From contig JALHOZ010000004.1 of the NCBI GenBank assembly GCA_022842725.1, forward strand, positions 62,001 to 126,000: a stretch of DNA of 64,000 nt, in the 5' to 3' direction. Below the pieces are notes generated by a model. The model was given only the letters and a program-made list of their open reading frames with translations. It made no database searches and was not told the DNA's origin. Below are positions 21,213-29,631 of the stretch, in pieces; positions within the stretch are counted from its first letter, which is position 1, and each line of letters opens with the position of its first letter. Source of the stretch: Saprospiraceae bacterium (GTDB lineage Bacteria > Bacteroidota > Bacteroidia > Chitinophagales > Saprospiraceae). Position numbers and translations under genes: made by a program.

Positions 21213-21401
21213 TTACAGGCTATACAAAGTGGTTGTCAAAGACTTTGAAACCAGATCAATCAAAAATATAACTACAGCAAAAATAACGGTAGCGATGATG
21301 ACAAGTTTCGCACTACTGAACAACTCGGGCCATGTAGGCCAAGTTACATGATGTATTAATTCATTATAACTTTCTTTTAAATAAAGCCGAATGTTTTCCA
21401 T
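21213..21401 (-). CDS. secE: Preprotein translocase subunit SecE
   Basis: The 62-residue protein has a short amphipathic N-terminal helix (YLKESYNELIHHVTWPTWPEL) followed by one transmembrane helix (residues about 32-52), the minimal SecE form. It stabilises SecY in the inner membrane. The secE-nusG pair is conserved in nearly all bacteria. Confidence 0.93.
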   Translation of the reverse strand: MENIRLYLKESYNELIHHVTWPTWPELFSSAKLVIIATVIFAVVIFLIDLVSKSLTTTLYSL

Positions 21402-21431
21402 GATCGAAAATTTATTTGGTTTATAATCTTG

Positions 21432-21504
21432 CAGGGGAGACAGGGCTCGAACCTGCGACCTACGGTTTTGGAGACCGCCACTCTACCAATTGAGCTACTC
21501 CCCT
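21432..21504 (-). tRNA. tRNA-Trp (CCA)
   Basis: A full cloverleaf can be drawn on the minus strand: acceptor AGGGGAG / CTCCCCT, a T-loop with GGTTCGAGCC, and the anticodon loop CTCCAAA with anticodon CCA. The 3' CCA end is not encoded. It lies between tuf and secE, a common place for tRNA-Trp. Confidence 0.95.
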
Positions 21505-21514
21505 TTTTAAATAA

Positions 21515-21550
21515 GAAAAATTAAGCACTCAAATGAATGCTTAATTTTTC
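21515..21550 (-). terminator. Hairpin after tuf
   Basis: A perfect 13-bp stem (GAAAAATTAAGCA / TGCTTAATTTTTC) with a 10-nt loop lies 20 bp past the tuf stop and just before tRNA-Trp. It probably terminates part of the tRNA-tuf transcript while letting some polymerases read into secE-nusG. Confidence 0.7.
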
Positions 21551-21570
21551 TAATATGTCGAGAAATCGAA

Positions 21571-22767
21571 TTAAGCGATGATTTCAGTAACCTGTCCGGC
21601 ACCTACTGTTCTACCACCTTCTCTGATCGCAAAACGCAATCCTTTCTCCATGGCAATAGGGCTCAACAATTTTACTTCTAATGACACGTTGTCACCTGGC
21701 ATAACCATCTCGACTCCTTCAGGTAATTGAACATCACCTGTTACGTCTGTGGTTCTGAAGTAGAACTGAGGTCTGTAACCATTAAAGAATGGAGTGTGTC
21801 TTCCACCTTCATCTTTTCCAAGAACGTAAATTTCGCACTTGAAGTGTAAGTGTGGTTTCACAGAACCCGGCTTAACGATAACCATACCTCTTCTGATAGC
21901 ATCTTTTTCAATACCTCTCAAAAGGATACCGGCGTTGTCTCCAGCTTCTCCTCTTTCAAGGATTTTTCTGAACATCTCAACACCTGTTACGGTTGAAGTT
22001 AATGGTTTTTCACCTGGTTTCATCATACCAATGATTTCAACAGGATCTCCTGTGTTGATAACACCTCTTTCAATTCTACCAGTCGCAACTGTACCTCTAC
22101 CTGTGATAGAAAATACGTCCTCGATAGGCATAAGGAAGGTCTTATCCACATCTCTTACGGGCTCAGGAATCTGCTCGTCAACGGCAGCCATAAGGTCCAT
22201 AATTTTTTGTTTTGCTCCTGCATCTCCCTCAAGTGCTTTCAAAGCAGATCCTTGGATGATTGCAGCGTTGTCTCCGTCAAATTGGTAAGCGCTCAAAAGC
22301 TCTCTCAATTCCATTTCAACAAGCTCTAACATCTCAGGGTCGTCTACAAGGTCAACCTTGTTCATGAAAACAACGATCTGAGGAACACCTACCTGTCTTG
22401 CCAACAAGATGTGCTCTCTGGTTTGAGGCATAGGTCCGTCAGTTGCAGCACATACTAAGATGGCTCCATCCATTTGTGCAGCACCCGTAACCATGTTTTT
22501 TACATAGTCGGCGTGACCAGGACAGTCCACGTGAGCGTAATGTCTGTTTACAGTTTCGTACTCAACGTGTGCAGTATTAATGGTAATACCTCTTTCTTTT
22601 TCCTCAGGTGCAGCGTCGATAGAATCGTAATCCTTTTTCTCTGCAAATCCCATTTCGGAAAGTACGTAAGTAATAGCGGCTGTAAGAGTGGTCTTACCGT
22701 GGTCAACGTGACCAATCGTACCGATATTAACGTGTGGTTTGGTTCTAACAAATGTTGATTTAGCCAT
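21571..22767 (-). CDS. tuf: Translation elongation factor EF-Tu
   Basis: The 398-residue protein has all GTPase motifs: GHVDHGKT at 19-26, DCPGHADY at 81-88 and NKVD at 136-139, plus domains II and III with the expected [13 protein letters not shown] and C-terminal [11 protein letters not shown]-Tu delivers aminoacyl-tRNA to the ribosome. It is co-transcribed with four tRNA genes upstream, the arrangement of the enterobacterial tufB locus. Confidence 0.98.
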   Translation of the reverse strand: MAKSTFVRTKPHVNIGTIGHVDHGKTTLTAAITYVLSEMGFAEKKDYDSIDAAPEEKERGITINTAHVEYETVNRHYAHVDCPGHADYVKNMVTGAAQMDGAILVCAATDGPMPQTREHILLARQVGVPQIVVFMNKVDLVDDPEMLELVEMELRELLSAYQFDGDNAAIIQGSALKALEGDAGAKQKIMDLMAAVDEQIPEPVRDVDKTFLMPIEDVFSITGRGTVATGRIERGVINTGDPVEIIGMMKPGEKPLTSTVTGVEMFRKILERGEAGDNAGILLRGIEKDAIRRGMVIVKPGSVKPHLHFKCEIYVLGKDEGGRHTPFFNGYRPQFYFRTTDVTGDVQLPEGVEMVMPGDNVSLEVKLLSPIAMEKGLRFAIREGGRTVGAGQVTEIIA

Positions 22768-22816
22768 CAGTTAAAATTTTCTGGATTTAATAAATATGAA
22801 TAATAAAATACCTTTG

Positions 22817-22888
<72 letters not shown>

Positions 22889-22920
22889 TGCTTTTTTTTT
22901 AATAGCTCCGGGCTAAAAAC

Positions 22921-22996
22921 TGGAGCGGAAGACGAGACTCGAACTCGCGACCCTCAGCTTGGAAGGCTGATGCTCTACCAACTGAGCTACTTCCGC
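22921..22996 (-). tRNA. tRNA-Gly (TCC)
   Basis: The cloverleaf has acceptor GCGGAAG / CTTCCGC and anticodon loop CTTCCAA, giving anticodon TCC for Gly. Here the 3' CCA is encoded (22921-22923), unlike in the other tRNAs of the cluster. Confidence 0.95.
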
Positions 22997-23016
22997 TTAT
23001 TATTTATAACTAAAAG

Positions 23017-23098
23017 TGGGGATGATAGGATTCGAACCTATTCAGCCTAAGCAACAGATTTACAGTCTGCCCCGTCTCTCCAACTTCGGCGCATCCCC
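23017..23098 (-). tRNA. tRNA-Tyr (GTA)
   Basis: The 82-nt gene has acceptor GGGGATG / CATCCCC, the long variable arm of a class II tRNA and an anticodon arm CAGACTGTAAATCTG with anticodon GTA for Tyr. Confidence 0.95.
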
Positions 23099-23114
23099 TT
23101 AGTTATAAAGTTAG

Positions 23115-23188
23115 AGCCAGTGGAGGGATTCGAACCCCCGACCCGCTGATTACAAATCAGCTGCTCTGGCCAACTGAGCTACACTGGC
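23115..23188 (-). tRNA. tRNA-Thr (TGT)
   Basis: The cloverleaf has acceptor GCCAGTG / CACTGGC and anticodon arm GCTGATTTGTAATCAGC, with anticodon TGT for Thr. It is the first gene of the tRNA-tuf transcript. Confidence 0.95.
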
Positions 23189-23246
23189 GTCTGTTTTGTT
23201 ATTCCAATTTTCAAAATGCAAAATGGAACTTTTTCCAAAAGCGATG

Positions 23247-23276
23247 CAAAATTAAGTCTATTTTGGATAATACAAA
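23247..23276 (-). promoter_or_regulatory. Promoter of the tRNA-tuf operon
   Basis: On the minus strand a TTTG -33 box (23273-23276) is followed after 18 bp by TAATTTTG (23247-23254), an exact TAnnTTTG -7 box. The start would lie near 23240, about 50 nt before tRNA-Thr(TGT). Confidence 0.65.
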
Positions 23277-23446
23277 ATATTTTTTAAGGTTTTTTTAAAA
23301 AAAATGATATGAACCTGTTAATTTATTGAAAACAAGCTTTTGAAACCTGGTTTCTGACAAAAAACCCGTTGGCCTTCTGCTTTCAACCTTTATCTTTTGG
23401 TTAAAAAACGGAAGACCTGCCCTACTGTAAAATGGAAAGTTTCCTG

Positions 23447-24571
23447 CTAAAGTGTACCGCGCAATTCCTGTTCCCTCTCTATGGCCTCAAATAAAGCTTT
23501 AAAGTTGCCTTTGCCAAAGGATCTGGCGCCGTGTCTTTGTATGATTTCATAAAAGACCGTAGGCCTGTCCATTACCGGTTTGGTAAATATTTGTAATAAA
23601 TACCCTTCTTCGTCCCGGTCGACCAGAATATTAAGTTTTTTAAGATCTTCAAGGTCTTCATCGATTTTTCCTACTCTGTCCAACACATCGTCGTAATAGG
23701 TCTCAGGAACATATAAAAATTCCACACCTCTGTCTTTTAATTGTGTTACCGTATCCAGAATATTATCTGTGGCAATCGCTATGTGCTGAACTCCTGCTCC
23801 TTTATAAAAATCAAGATATTCCTCAATCTGCGACTTTTTCCTTCCTTTTGCCGGTTCATTGATCGGAAATTTGATAAACCCATTGCCATTGCTGACTACT
23901 TTACTCATTAAAGCGGTATATTCTGTGGAAATATCTTTGTCATCAAAAGTCACCAACAATTTAAAACCAAGAACATTTTCGTAAAAAGAAACCCACTTGT
24001 TCATGTCTCCCAGTTCGACATTGCCGACACAATGATCCACATATTTTAAACCGATAGGAGACGCTTTATACCTGGACGTTCTGGCTTCAAAACCGGGCAG
24101 AAAAGCACCCTGATAATTTTTTCTTTCCACCAATGTGTGGATGGTCTCGCCGTATGTTTGGATAGCTGCCATTACTACCGTGCCGTTTTTATCTTCCAAA
24201 ACCACCGGTTCAAATGCACTTTCGGCACCTTTTTCTATGGCCAGATGGTATGCTTCTTTTGCATCATCGACCCAAAGTGCCAAAACTTTGACACCATCAC
24301 CATGAAGCGCCACATGTTGTAAAATTTCATGATCCGGCTGAAGGGCAGAACTGATTACAAAACGGATTTTATTTTGCTGTAAAACATAGGATATGACATC
24401 CCGGCTTCCTGTTTCAGGGCCTTTATAAGCTATCAGGTCAAAACCAAAACAATGTTGGTAGTATAAAGCCGTTTGTTTGGCATTGCCAACATAAAACTCA
24501 ATAAAATCAGTTCCGTTGATCGGAAAAGTGTCTTTGGTTTCCTGTAATGATGTTAAAAGTGAAGTATTCAT
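23447..24571 (-). CDS. hppD: 4-Hydroxyphenylpyruvate dioxygenase
   Basis: The 374-residue enzyme converts 4-hydroxyphenylpyruvate to homogentisate in tyrosine breakdown. It has two vicinal-oxygen-chelate modules; the iron ligands of the C-terminal one are His180 (VDHCVGN), His263 (VQHIAIATD) and Glu342 (FYEIIQR). The C-terminal RHGARSFGKGNFKALFEAIE helix that closes the active site is intact. The gene follows hmgA by 26 bp, so the operon makes the last enzyme of the pathway first. Confidence 0.96.
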   Translation of the reverse strand: MNTSLLTSLQETKDTFPINGTDFIEFYVGNAKQTALYYQHCFGFDLIAYKGPETGSRDVISYVLQQNKIRFVISSALQPDHEILQHVALHGDGVKVLALWVDDAKEAYHLAIEKGAESAFEPVVLEDKNGTVVMAAIQTYGETIHTLVERKNYQGAFLPGFEARTSRYKASPIGLKYVDHCVGNVELGDMNKWVSFYENVLGFKLLVTFDDKDISTEYTALMSKVVSNGNGFIKFPINEPAKGRKKSQIEEYLDFYKGAGVQHIAIATDNILDTVTQLKDRGVEFLYVPETYYDDVLDRVGKIDEDLEDLKKLNILVDRDEEGYLLQIFTKPVMDRPTVFYEIIQRHGARSFGKGNFKALFEAIEREQELRGTL

Positions 24572-24597
24572 GGATCAAAATGTTTTGAATGTAAATA

Positions 24598-25752
24598 TTA
24601 TGAAAGCCAGCTCAGGCAGTAATCCGGATCTTCGATGCCAACGGCATGATCAGTCATGAGCAGGGGTTTGAAAGTGTCTACCATTACAGCGAGTTCGTGT
24701 GTTTCTTTTTTGCCTATACTTTTTTCGACAGTTCCCGGATGAGGTCCGTGAGGAATACCACCGGGATGTAGGGTAATCTGACCTTTTTCGACGTGTTTGC
24801 GACTCATAAATTCTCCATCGACATAATATAATACTTCATCACTGTCAATATTTGAATGATTATATGGGGCCGGAATGGACAACGGGTGATAATCATACAT
24901 CCTGGGAACAAAAGAACAAATCACAAAACCTCTGGTCTGGAAGGTCTGATGAATCGGTGGCGGAAGGTGAAGCCTTCCGGTGATGGGTTCGAAATCATGG
25001 ATAGAAAATGCATATGGATACAAAAATCCGTCCCAACCTACGACATCAAAAGGATGCGCTTTATAATGGTATGGATAAAGATTGTCCTGTTTTTTGATAT
25101 GAAGCAAAAAATCACCTTTTTCGTCATGAGTAATCAATGTTTCCGGTTTTCGGATATCTCTTTCGCAAAAAGGTGAATGTTCTTCAAATTGTCCGGAATC
25201 ATTTCTGTATCTGGCCGGAATTTCAATAGGAGAAGTTGATTCTACGATAAACAAACGGTTGTCTTCCGTCTCAAATTCCATCTGATAAATGGTTCCCCTG
25301 GGAATAACGAGGTAGTCGCCGTACCCAAACCGGATGTTGCCGTACATCGTTTTTAAGGTGCCGCTTCCGACATGGACAAAGATAACTTCGTCAGCATCGG
25401 CATTTTTGTAAAAATAATCCGTCATACTTTTGCGCGGCGCTGCCAATATGATTTTACAATCCTGATTGACCAAAACCGGCTTGCGGCTATTCAAAAAATC
25501 ATCTTCGGGTGCAATATGAAATCCTTTGAGACTACGGTGTTTTAACTGTTTGTCGTGAATTGTTTTCGGACCAACCGGAACGGGATCACCGATTTGGGTA
25601 ATCATCGTCGGCGGATGGTTATGGTACAAAAGCGAATAGATACTACTGAATCCCTCCGTTGAAAATAATTGTTCGCTGTACAAGGTGCCGTCTGTTTTTC
25701 GGAACTGCGTGTGTCTTTTATGTGGTATACTTCCCAGGGAATGATAGTGCAT
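24598..25752 (-). CDS. hmgA: Homogentisate 1,2-dioxygenase
   Basis: The 384-residue enzyme opens the ring of homogentisate to maleylacetoacetate. The cupin-fold C-terminal part contains the iron-binding cluster: NHSNIDSDEVLYY (His and Glu ligands) and GGIPHGPHPG (His ligand). It is shorter than the roughly 440-residue mammalian type. Its start is 11 bp past the marR stop. The isomerase and hydrolase that follow in the pathway are not in this window. Confidence 0.94.
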   Translation of the reverse strand: MHYHSLGSIPHKRHTQFRKTDGTLYSEQLFSTEGFSSIYSLLYHNHPPTMITQIGDPVPVGPKTIHDKQLKHRSLKGFHIAPEDDFLNSRKPVLVNQDCKIILAAPRKSMTDYFYKNADADEVIFVHVGSGTLKTMYGNIRFGYGDYLVIPRGTIYQMEFETEDNRLFIVESTSPIEIPARYRNDSGQFEEHSPFCERDIRKPETLITHDEKGDFLLHIKKQDNLYPYHYKAHPFDVVGWDGFLYPYAFSIHDFEPITGRLHLPPPIHQTFQTRGFVICSFVPRMYDYHPLSIPAPYNHSNIDSDEVLYYVDGEFMSRKHVEKGQITLHPGGIPHGPHPGTVEKSIGKKETHELAVMVDTFKPLLMTDHAVGIEDPDYCLSWLS

Positions 25753-25763
25753 AGTGTGTGAAT

Positions 25764-26294
25764 TTATGGTTGAAACGACAAATTTTCTTGTATTTTGTGT
25801 AAAATGTTTGAAAAAACAAACATTTCTTCTTTGCTGACATTTTGGTAAGCCGTTTTCCGAAAGGATTGAACCAATGGTAAAATCAATTTGTACATATTTT
25901 TTCCATCATGCAGCAATTCAATGACAAACTTTCTTTTGTCATTCGGATGTTGGCTTCGGCGGATATATTTTTTTTGTTGCAGGATATCAAGGATACGGGT
26001 CACTGTCGGCGCATCTTTGAGGGAAGATTCGGCAAGATCCTGTTGGGTCAGCGGACCTTCATTGTATAATAAATCGAGGATAATCCATTGATCTACGGTA
26101 ATATCAGCTTTAGGGTGAGCCAATAACATTCTCGAAAAATGAAGTTTCATTTTTTTGGCTGTTTTCTCCAATAAAAACCCGGAGACCATTTGATATGTAT
26201 TTTCAGCTTCAACGGATGCTGTGCTCATTTTTACTTCGTATGCTAATGATTTGCAAAGCAAGGAGATTTTGCCGAGATAAAAAAGATTTTCCAT
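25764..26294 (-). CDS. MarR-family regulator of the homogentisate operon
   Basis: The protein is a winged-helix MarR regulator: ITVDQWIILDLLYNEGPLTQQDLAESSLKDAPTVTRILD covers helices and the recognition helix, and SQHPNDKRKFVIEL is the beta-wing with its DxR motif. The frame gives 176 residues from 26294; an internal ATG at 26228 (154 residues, MSTASVEAEN) is an equally good start. As first gene of the marR-hmgA-hppD operon it probably represses the operon until an aromatic ligand such as homogentisate binds; the ligand is inferred. Confidence 0.85.
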   Translation of the reverse strand: MENLFYLGKISLLCKSLAYEVKMSTASVEAENTYQMVSGFLLEKTAKKMKLHFSRMLLAHPKADITVDQWIILDLLYNEGPLTQQDLAESSLKDAPTVTRILDILQQKKYIRRSQHPNDKRKFVIELLHDGKNMYKLILPLVQSFRKTAYQNVSKEEMFVFSNILHKIQENLSFQP

Positions 26295-26425
26295 CTTTTT
26301 TTTACAAAAAGGTCAATTACCGGCATAACACGCAATCAATTCCACTAAAATCGAAAATTATTGAAAACGATATATTCTCTATATTCAATAGAATACAAAT
26401 GTCTAACCTTTCTTTTTATTACAGA

Positions 26426-26454
26426 CAAAAATACAGAAAAAAATCAACCACAAA
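26426..26454 (-). promoter_or_regulatory. Possible promoter of the marR-hmgA-hppD operon
   Basis: A TTTG box (26451-26454) and an exact TATTTTTG -7 box (26426-26433) are separated by 17 bp, slightly short. A 6-bp inverted repeat TATTCT / AGAATA at 26373-26395 lies just downstream, a position suited to a repressor site. Confidence 0.35.
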
Positions 26455-26471
26455 ACGTCGTCATAAACCCA

Positions 26472-28088
26472 TTACTGAATCAACATCTTTCTTTCGTAAA
26501 TGCGGCCACCTGTTTTGAGTCTGTACAAATAGGAACCCGGTCTGATAGCATATTTTGCCGGATCTACGATTAAAGTATGAGAGCCTTTGAGTTCGAATTC
26601 ATTGCGGAGCACACGAATGACCTGACCACTGAGATCAAGCAATTCCAAAATGACCTGACCGTCCTGATTCATGGCGTAATAAAACTCTATGTGGGCAGGA
26701 TTTGTAGTGGCAGGTCTGTGACCCAGCAAAGCTTTATATTCTTCGGTGCCTATCGGAGGATTTTTGGTCGGAACCAATCCATTGAGGATATTTTGTGGTT
26801 TTCCAATGACAAAATCCGCAACATCAGGCGGCATGCCAAACCAGTTTTGTAATACGGTTCCGTAGATATCTCTGAAATCCTGTTCGAAATACGGATCTCC
26901 ATATTGATCGGTGTTGATGAGATCCGGTGGATTGCCCAGAATTTCTTTTCCGATGTCTTTGGTAAATAATAATACCGGCGCACCGGTTCCATGATCTGTA
27001 CCGAAAGAACCGTTTTCGTAAATCGTTCTTCCGAATTCAGAAAAGGTCATACCCAATACTTTGTCGTCATACCCTTGTTTGGCCAGATCTTTATAAAAAG
27101 CACTAACGGATGACGCCAATCGGTTCATCAGTCGGGCATGTTGATTTGCTTGTTCTGCGTGGGTATCAAAACCGTCAATATATACCAAATATACCTTGGT
27201 TCCGAGATTGCCTTTGATCAGTTTAGCTACGATGGCCAATTGTTGTGCCAGATTGTTATCGGGATAATTTTCTTCATTTCTGCCTTTGTTGTAGGCATCC
27301 CGGATGCTCTGACTGTATCGGAACGCACTGTTGGCTACATTGCGCACAAATTTTAATTCCCGATTGTTGGGAATGCCTTCATTGAGATTGACGTCGTACA
27401 ATTGTCCTGACAGCGCCAGTTTATAAAATTCATTCGGGCTGCTCACCGAAAGAGCCAGGTTTCTGTTTTGTCCCTGAAAAACCAAATCTGTCTGTACACC
27501 TATCTGCAATGCAGGCGGAACTGTTGGTTGGGCTTCTTCAAAGGCCGGTAATTCGTAATCAAAATATCTTCCTATCCACCCGCTTGATACATATTCATCA
27601 GAATCAGAACCTGTTGCCCAAATATCTGATGATCGGAAATGGGAATAATTCGGATCGGGGTAACCAACATTTTGGATGACTTTCATTTTTCCTTCTTCCC
27701 ACATGGGCATGAGGTCTGTCATGGTGTTTGGCATACCTATTTTGGGATCCAAAGCCCACAAATTTGATTCTGTGATGGCAAGGGTAGGTCTGATATTGTA
27801 ATATTCACTGTTGAAACGATCAATGACCGTATTACAACCGTCATTACCTCCTCTCAATTGAATCAGAACGAGAACCCTGTCGGTTTCAAGGCCACTCAAT
27901 GGTGCCATCTGAAGATTGGAACCCAAAGCATACATTGGAAATCCGTGGATGGAAGCAGCCAGACCTGTCGCTACCAATCCGGCAGACTGAAGAAAATCCC
28001 TTCGGCTGAACAATTTATGTTCCTGTTCGTGTGCTTCTTCGTGTTCGATATTTTTGCCCGGTCTGTTATGATGTTTGTCTTTACACAT
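26472..28088 (-). CDS. DUF1501 secreted protein with T9SS sorting domain
   Basis: The 538-residue protein belongs to the DUF1501 family (sulfatase/alkaline-phosphatase-like fold): LIQLRGGNDGCNTVI near the start, YIDGFDTHAEQ, MTFSEFGRTIYENGSFGTDHGTGAP. Residues 28-35 (SRRDFLQS) followed by a hydrophobic stretch look like a twin-arginine signal. The last 80 residues (VILELLDLSGQVIRVLRN ... GSYLYRLKTGG) form a type A T9SS C-terminal sorting domain, so the protein should reach the cell surface. It is 12 bp downstream of the DUF1800 gene, its constant partner in many bacteria. The biochemical role of the pair is unknown. Confidence 0.9.
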   Translation of the reverse strand: MCKDKHHNRPGKNIEHEEAHEQEHKLFSRRDFLQSAGLVATGLAASIHGFPMYALGSNLQMAPLSGLETDRVLVLIQLRGGNDGCNTVIDRFNSEYYNIRPTLAITESNLWALDPKIGMPNTMTDLMPMWEEGKMKVIQNVGYPDPNYSHFRSSDIWATGSDSDEYVSSGWIGRYFDYELPAFEEAQPTVPPALQIGVQTDLVFQGQNRNLALSVSSPNEFYKLALSGQLYDVNLNEGIPNNRELKFVRNVANSAFRYSQSIRDAYNKGRNEENYPDNNLAQQLAIVAKLIKGNLGTKVYLVYIDGFDTHAEQANQHARLMNRLASSVSAFYKDLAKQGYDDKVLGMTFSEFGRTIYENGSFGTDHGTGAPVLLFTKDIGKEILGNPPDLINTDQYGDPYFEQDFRDIYGTVLQNWFGMPPDVADFVIGKPQNILNGLVPTKNPPIGTEEYKALLGHRPATTNPAHIEFYYAMNQDGQVILELLDLSGQVIRVLRNEFELKGSHTLIVDPAKYAIRPGSYLYRLKTGGRIYERKMLIQ

Positions 28089-28100
28089 GATTCAGGGATT

Positions 28101-29543
28101 TTACATTAATTGAAATTCTGGAAGTCGGGATAAGAAGACCAAAAGATTGCCTACCTGAAACGGTGCTTCGTTCCAGTTGAGGTTCCATGTGCCGTCATCA
28201 AAATAATTCTGAGGAATATCACCTTTCAAATACAAAACAGCGGTTTCATGATGTTCGTCAGAAAGGGGTCTGCCGATAAAATGTTCTGTCAATCTTCTGG
28301 TAATCAAATCCGGATTGTTGATTTCTGTACCAACCAATTGTATTGCCAGACTCCGGAGACTTTCTCTGTTGGTGGTATTGGTAAACGTACTGACGATTTC
28401 CCGGCAATAATTCCACCTTTGGGTAAGGGTATTTTCATTGATCCAATCACGATATCCGGGCCATCCTGCCACATTGATCGGATTAAAAAGATCCATACCG
28501 AGATTTGCAGAACCATATCTGAAAGTATTGTACCGGTCTGTAAGGTTATTGGCTGTAATACCGGATAGTCTTGACAAATCGATAAAACATTCCAACGGGC
28601 TTTTGATTTGGGCACCGATCAAAGCGTCATCAAAAAAATGATCACTGCGGAACATCGCCCGGAAGACCGGCAACAATTCCCAATTTTCATTGATAAATAA
28701 CGTGGCAAGGGAAGAAATAAATTCATTGTCCGGCTCGTGATAGACAAAATGGGTATATAATTTATAACATATATAATAGGCAACTTCATTTTTCCTGTCG
28801 GTAAAAATCAGGTTGTGGACGTCGTTATAATTCCAGTTGCCGGTTTTCCCAAAAATGGTTTTATTATTTTTATCAAAACGGGCATTTGAAAAAGTCACAC
28901 TGTTACATTGATATTGATCGCATCTCCATCCTGTCAGAGCGCGGGCTACTTCCACCACATCAAACTGGGTATATCCGTTATTTTCACCCATGGTAAATAA
29001 TTCCATAAGTTCGCGGGCATAATTTTCATTCGGTCGGCCTACTTCATTCTGATTCCCGTTTAGATAAACCAGCATGGCGGGACTTTTTCCCATTTCTTCA
29101 ACAAAAGTTTTAAAATTTCCCAGACAATGTCTATTCAGCAGATTGTAATAATTCCACAGATAGCGATTACATCCGTAAACATCTAACTGGGTAACAAAAT
29201 GGTTGTGCCAAAACAAAAACAGTTTGGTACGAAGACCGTCATTGATCATGTCAGCATAAACGGAATCATACAATTCTGTTCTGTGGGTAAAAACCAGGTC
29301 ATCGTCTCCGGAATTTTCGTAATCCTGAGCTGTATAATTTGCCCAGACAGGTGGTGTCGGCAAAGCGCGGTTTTTAATACCAAACAAAGTATTTTCAATA
29401 AAAACACCGGGATCTGAAGCATTGAGCGCTTGAGTAATCTGTTGCGGCGACCCGCCCATTCCCAATCTGCGATAAAAATGAATAACCCTTTTTTTATCCC
29501 AGGGTTTGTTGGAAGAAGGAATGTAGGGTGTAAGATTTGCCAT
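28101..29543 (-). CDS. DUF1800 family protein
   Basis: The 480-residue protein matches DUF1800 throughout, including the LFLFWHNHFVTQ, NGNQNEVGRPNENYARELMELFTMG and ALTGWRCD segments. No signal peptide is obvious. DUF1800 and DUF1501 genes are paired in many Bacteroidota, Planctomycetota and Proteobacteria, but no reaction has been assigned to the pair that I can name with confidence. Confidence 0.9.
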   Translation of the reverse strand: MANLTPYIPSSNKPWDKKRVIHFYRRLGMGGSPQQITQALNASDPGVFIENTLFGIKNRALPTPPVWANYTAQDYENSGDDDLVFTHRTELYDSVYADMINDGLRTKLFLFWHNHFVTQLDVYGCNRYLWNYYNLLNRHCLGNFKTFVEEMGKSPAMLVYLNGNQNEVGRPNENYARELMELFTMGENNGYTQFDVVEVARALTGWRCDQYQCNSVTFSNARFDKNNKTIFGKTGNWNYNDVHNLIFTDRKNEVAYYICYKLYTHFVYHEPDNEFISSLATLFINENWELLPVFRAMFRSDHFFDDALIGAQIKSPLECFIDLSRLSGITANNLTDRYNTFRYGSANLGMDLFNPINVAGWPGYRDWINENTLTQRWNYCREIVSTFTNTTNRESLRSLAIQLVGTEINNPDLITRRLTEHFIGRPLSDEHHETAVLYLKGDIPQNYFDDGTWNLNWNEAPFQVGNLLVFLSRLPEFQLM

Positions 29544-29607
29544 GACCTTAAAAAAATTTGACGCAAATTACTAATATTTTTGATAATCCAAAGAATTATT
29601 TTATTTT

Positions 29608-29615
29608 TACCTTTG
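29608..29615 (+). promoter_or_regulatory. -7 element of the SprB-repeat protein gene
   Basis: TACCTTTG matches TAnnTTTG exactly, 16 bp before the start codon at 29632. A TTTG at 29579-29582 is 25 bp upstream, longer than the usual spacing. Confidence 0.45.
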
Positions 29616-29631
29616 ATAAAATATAATTAAG

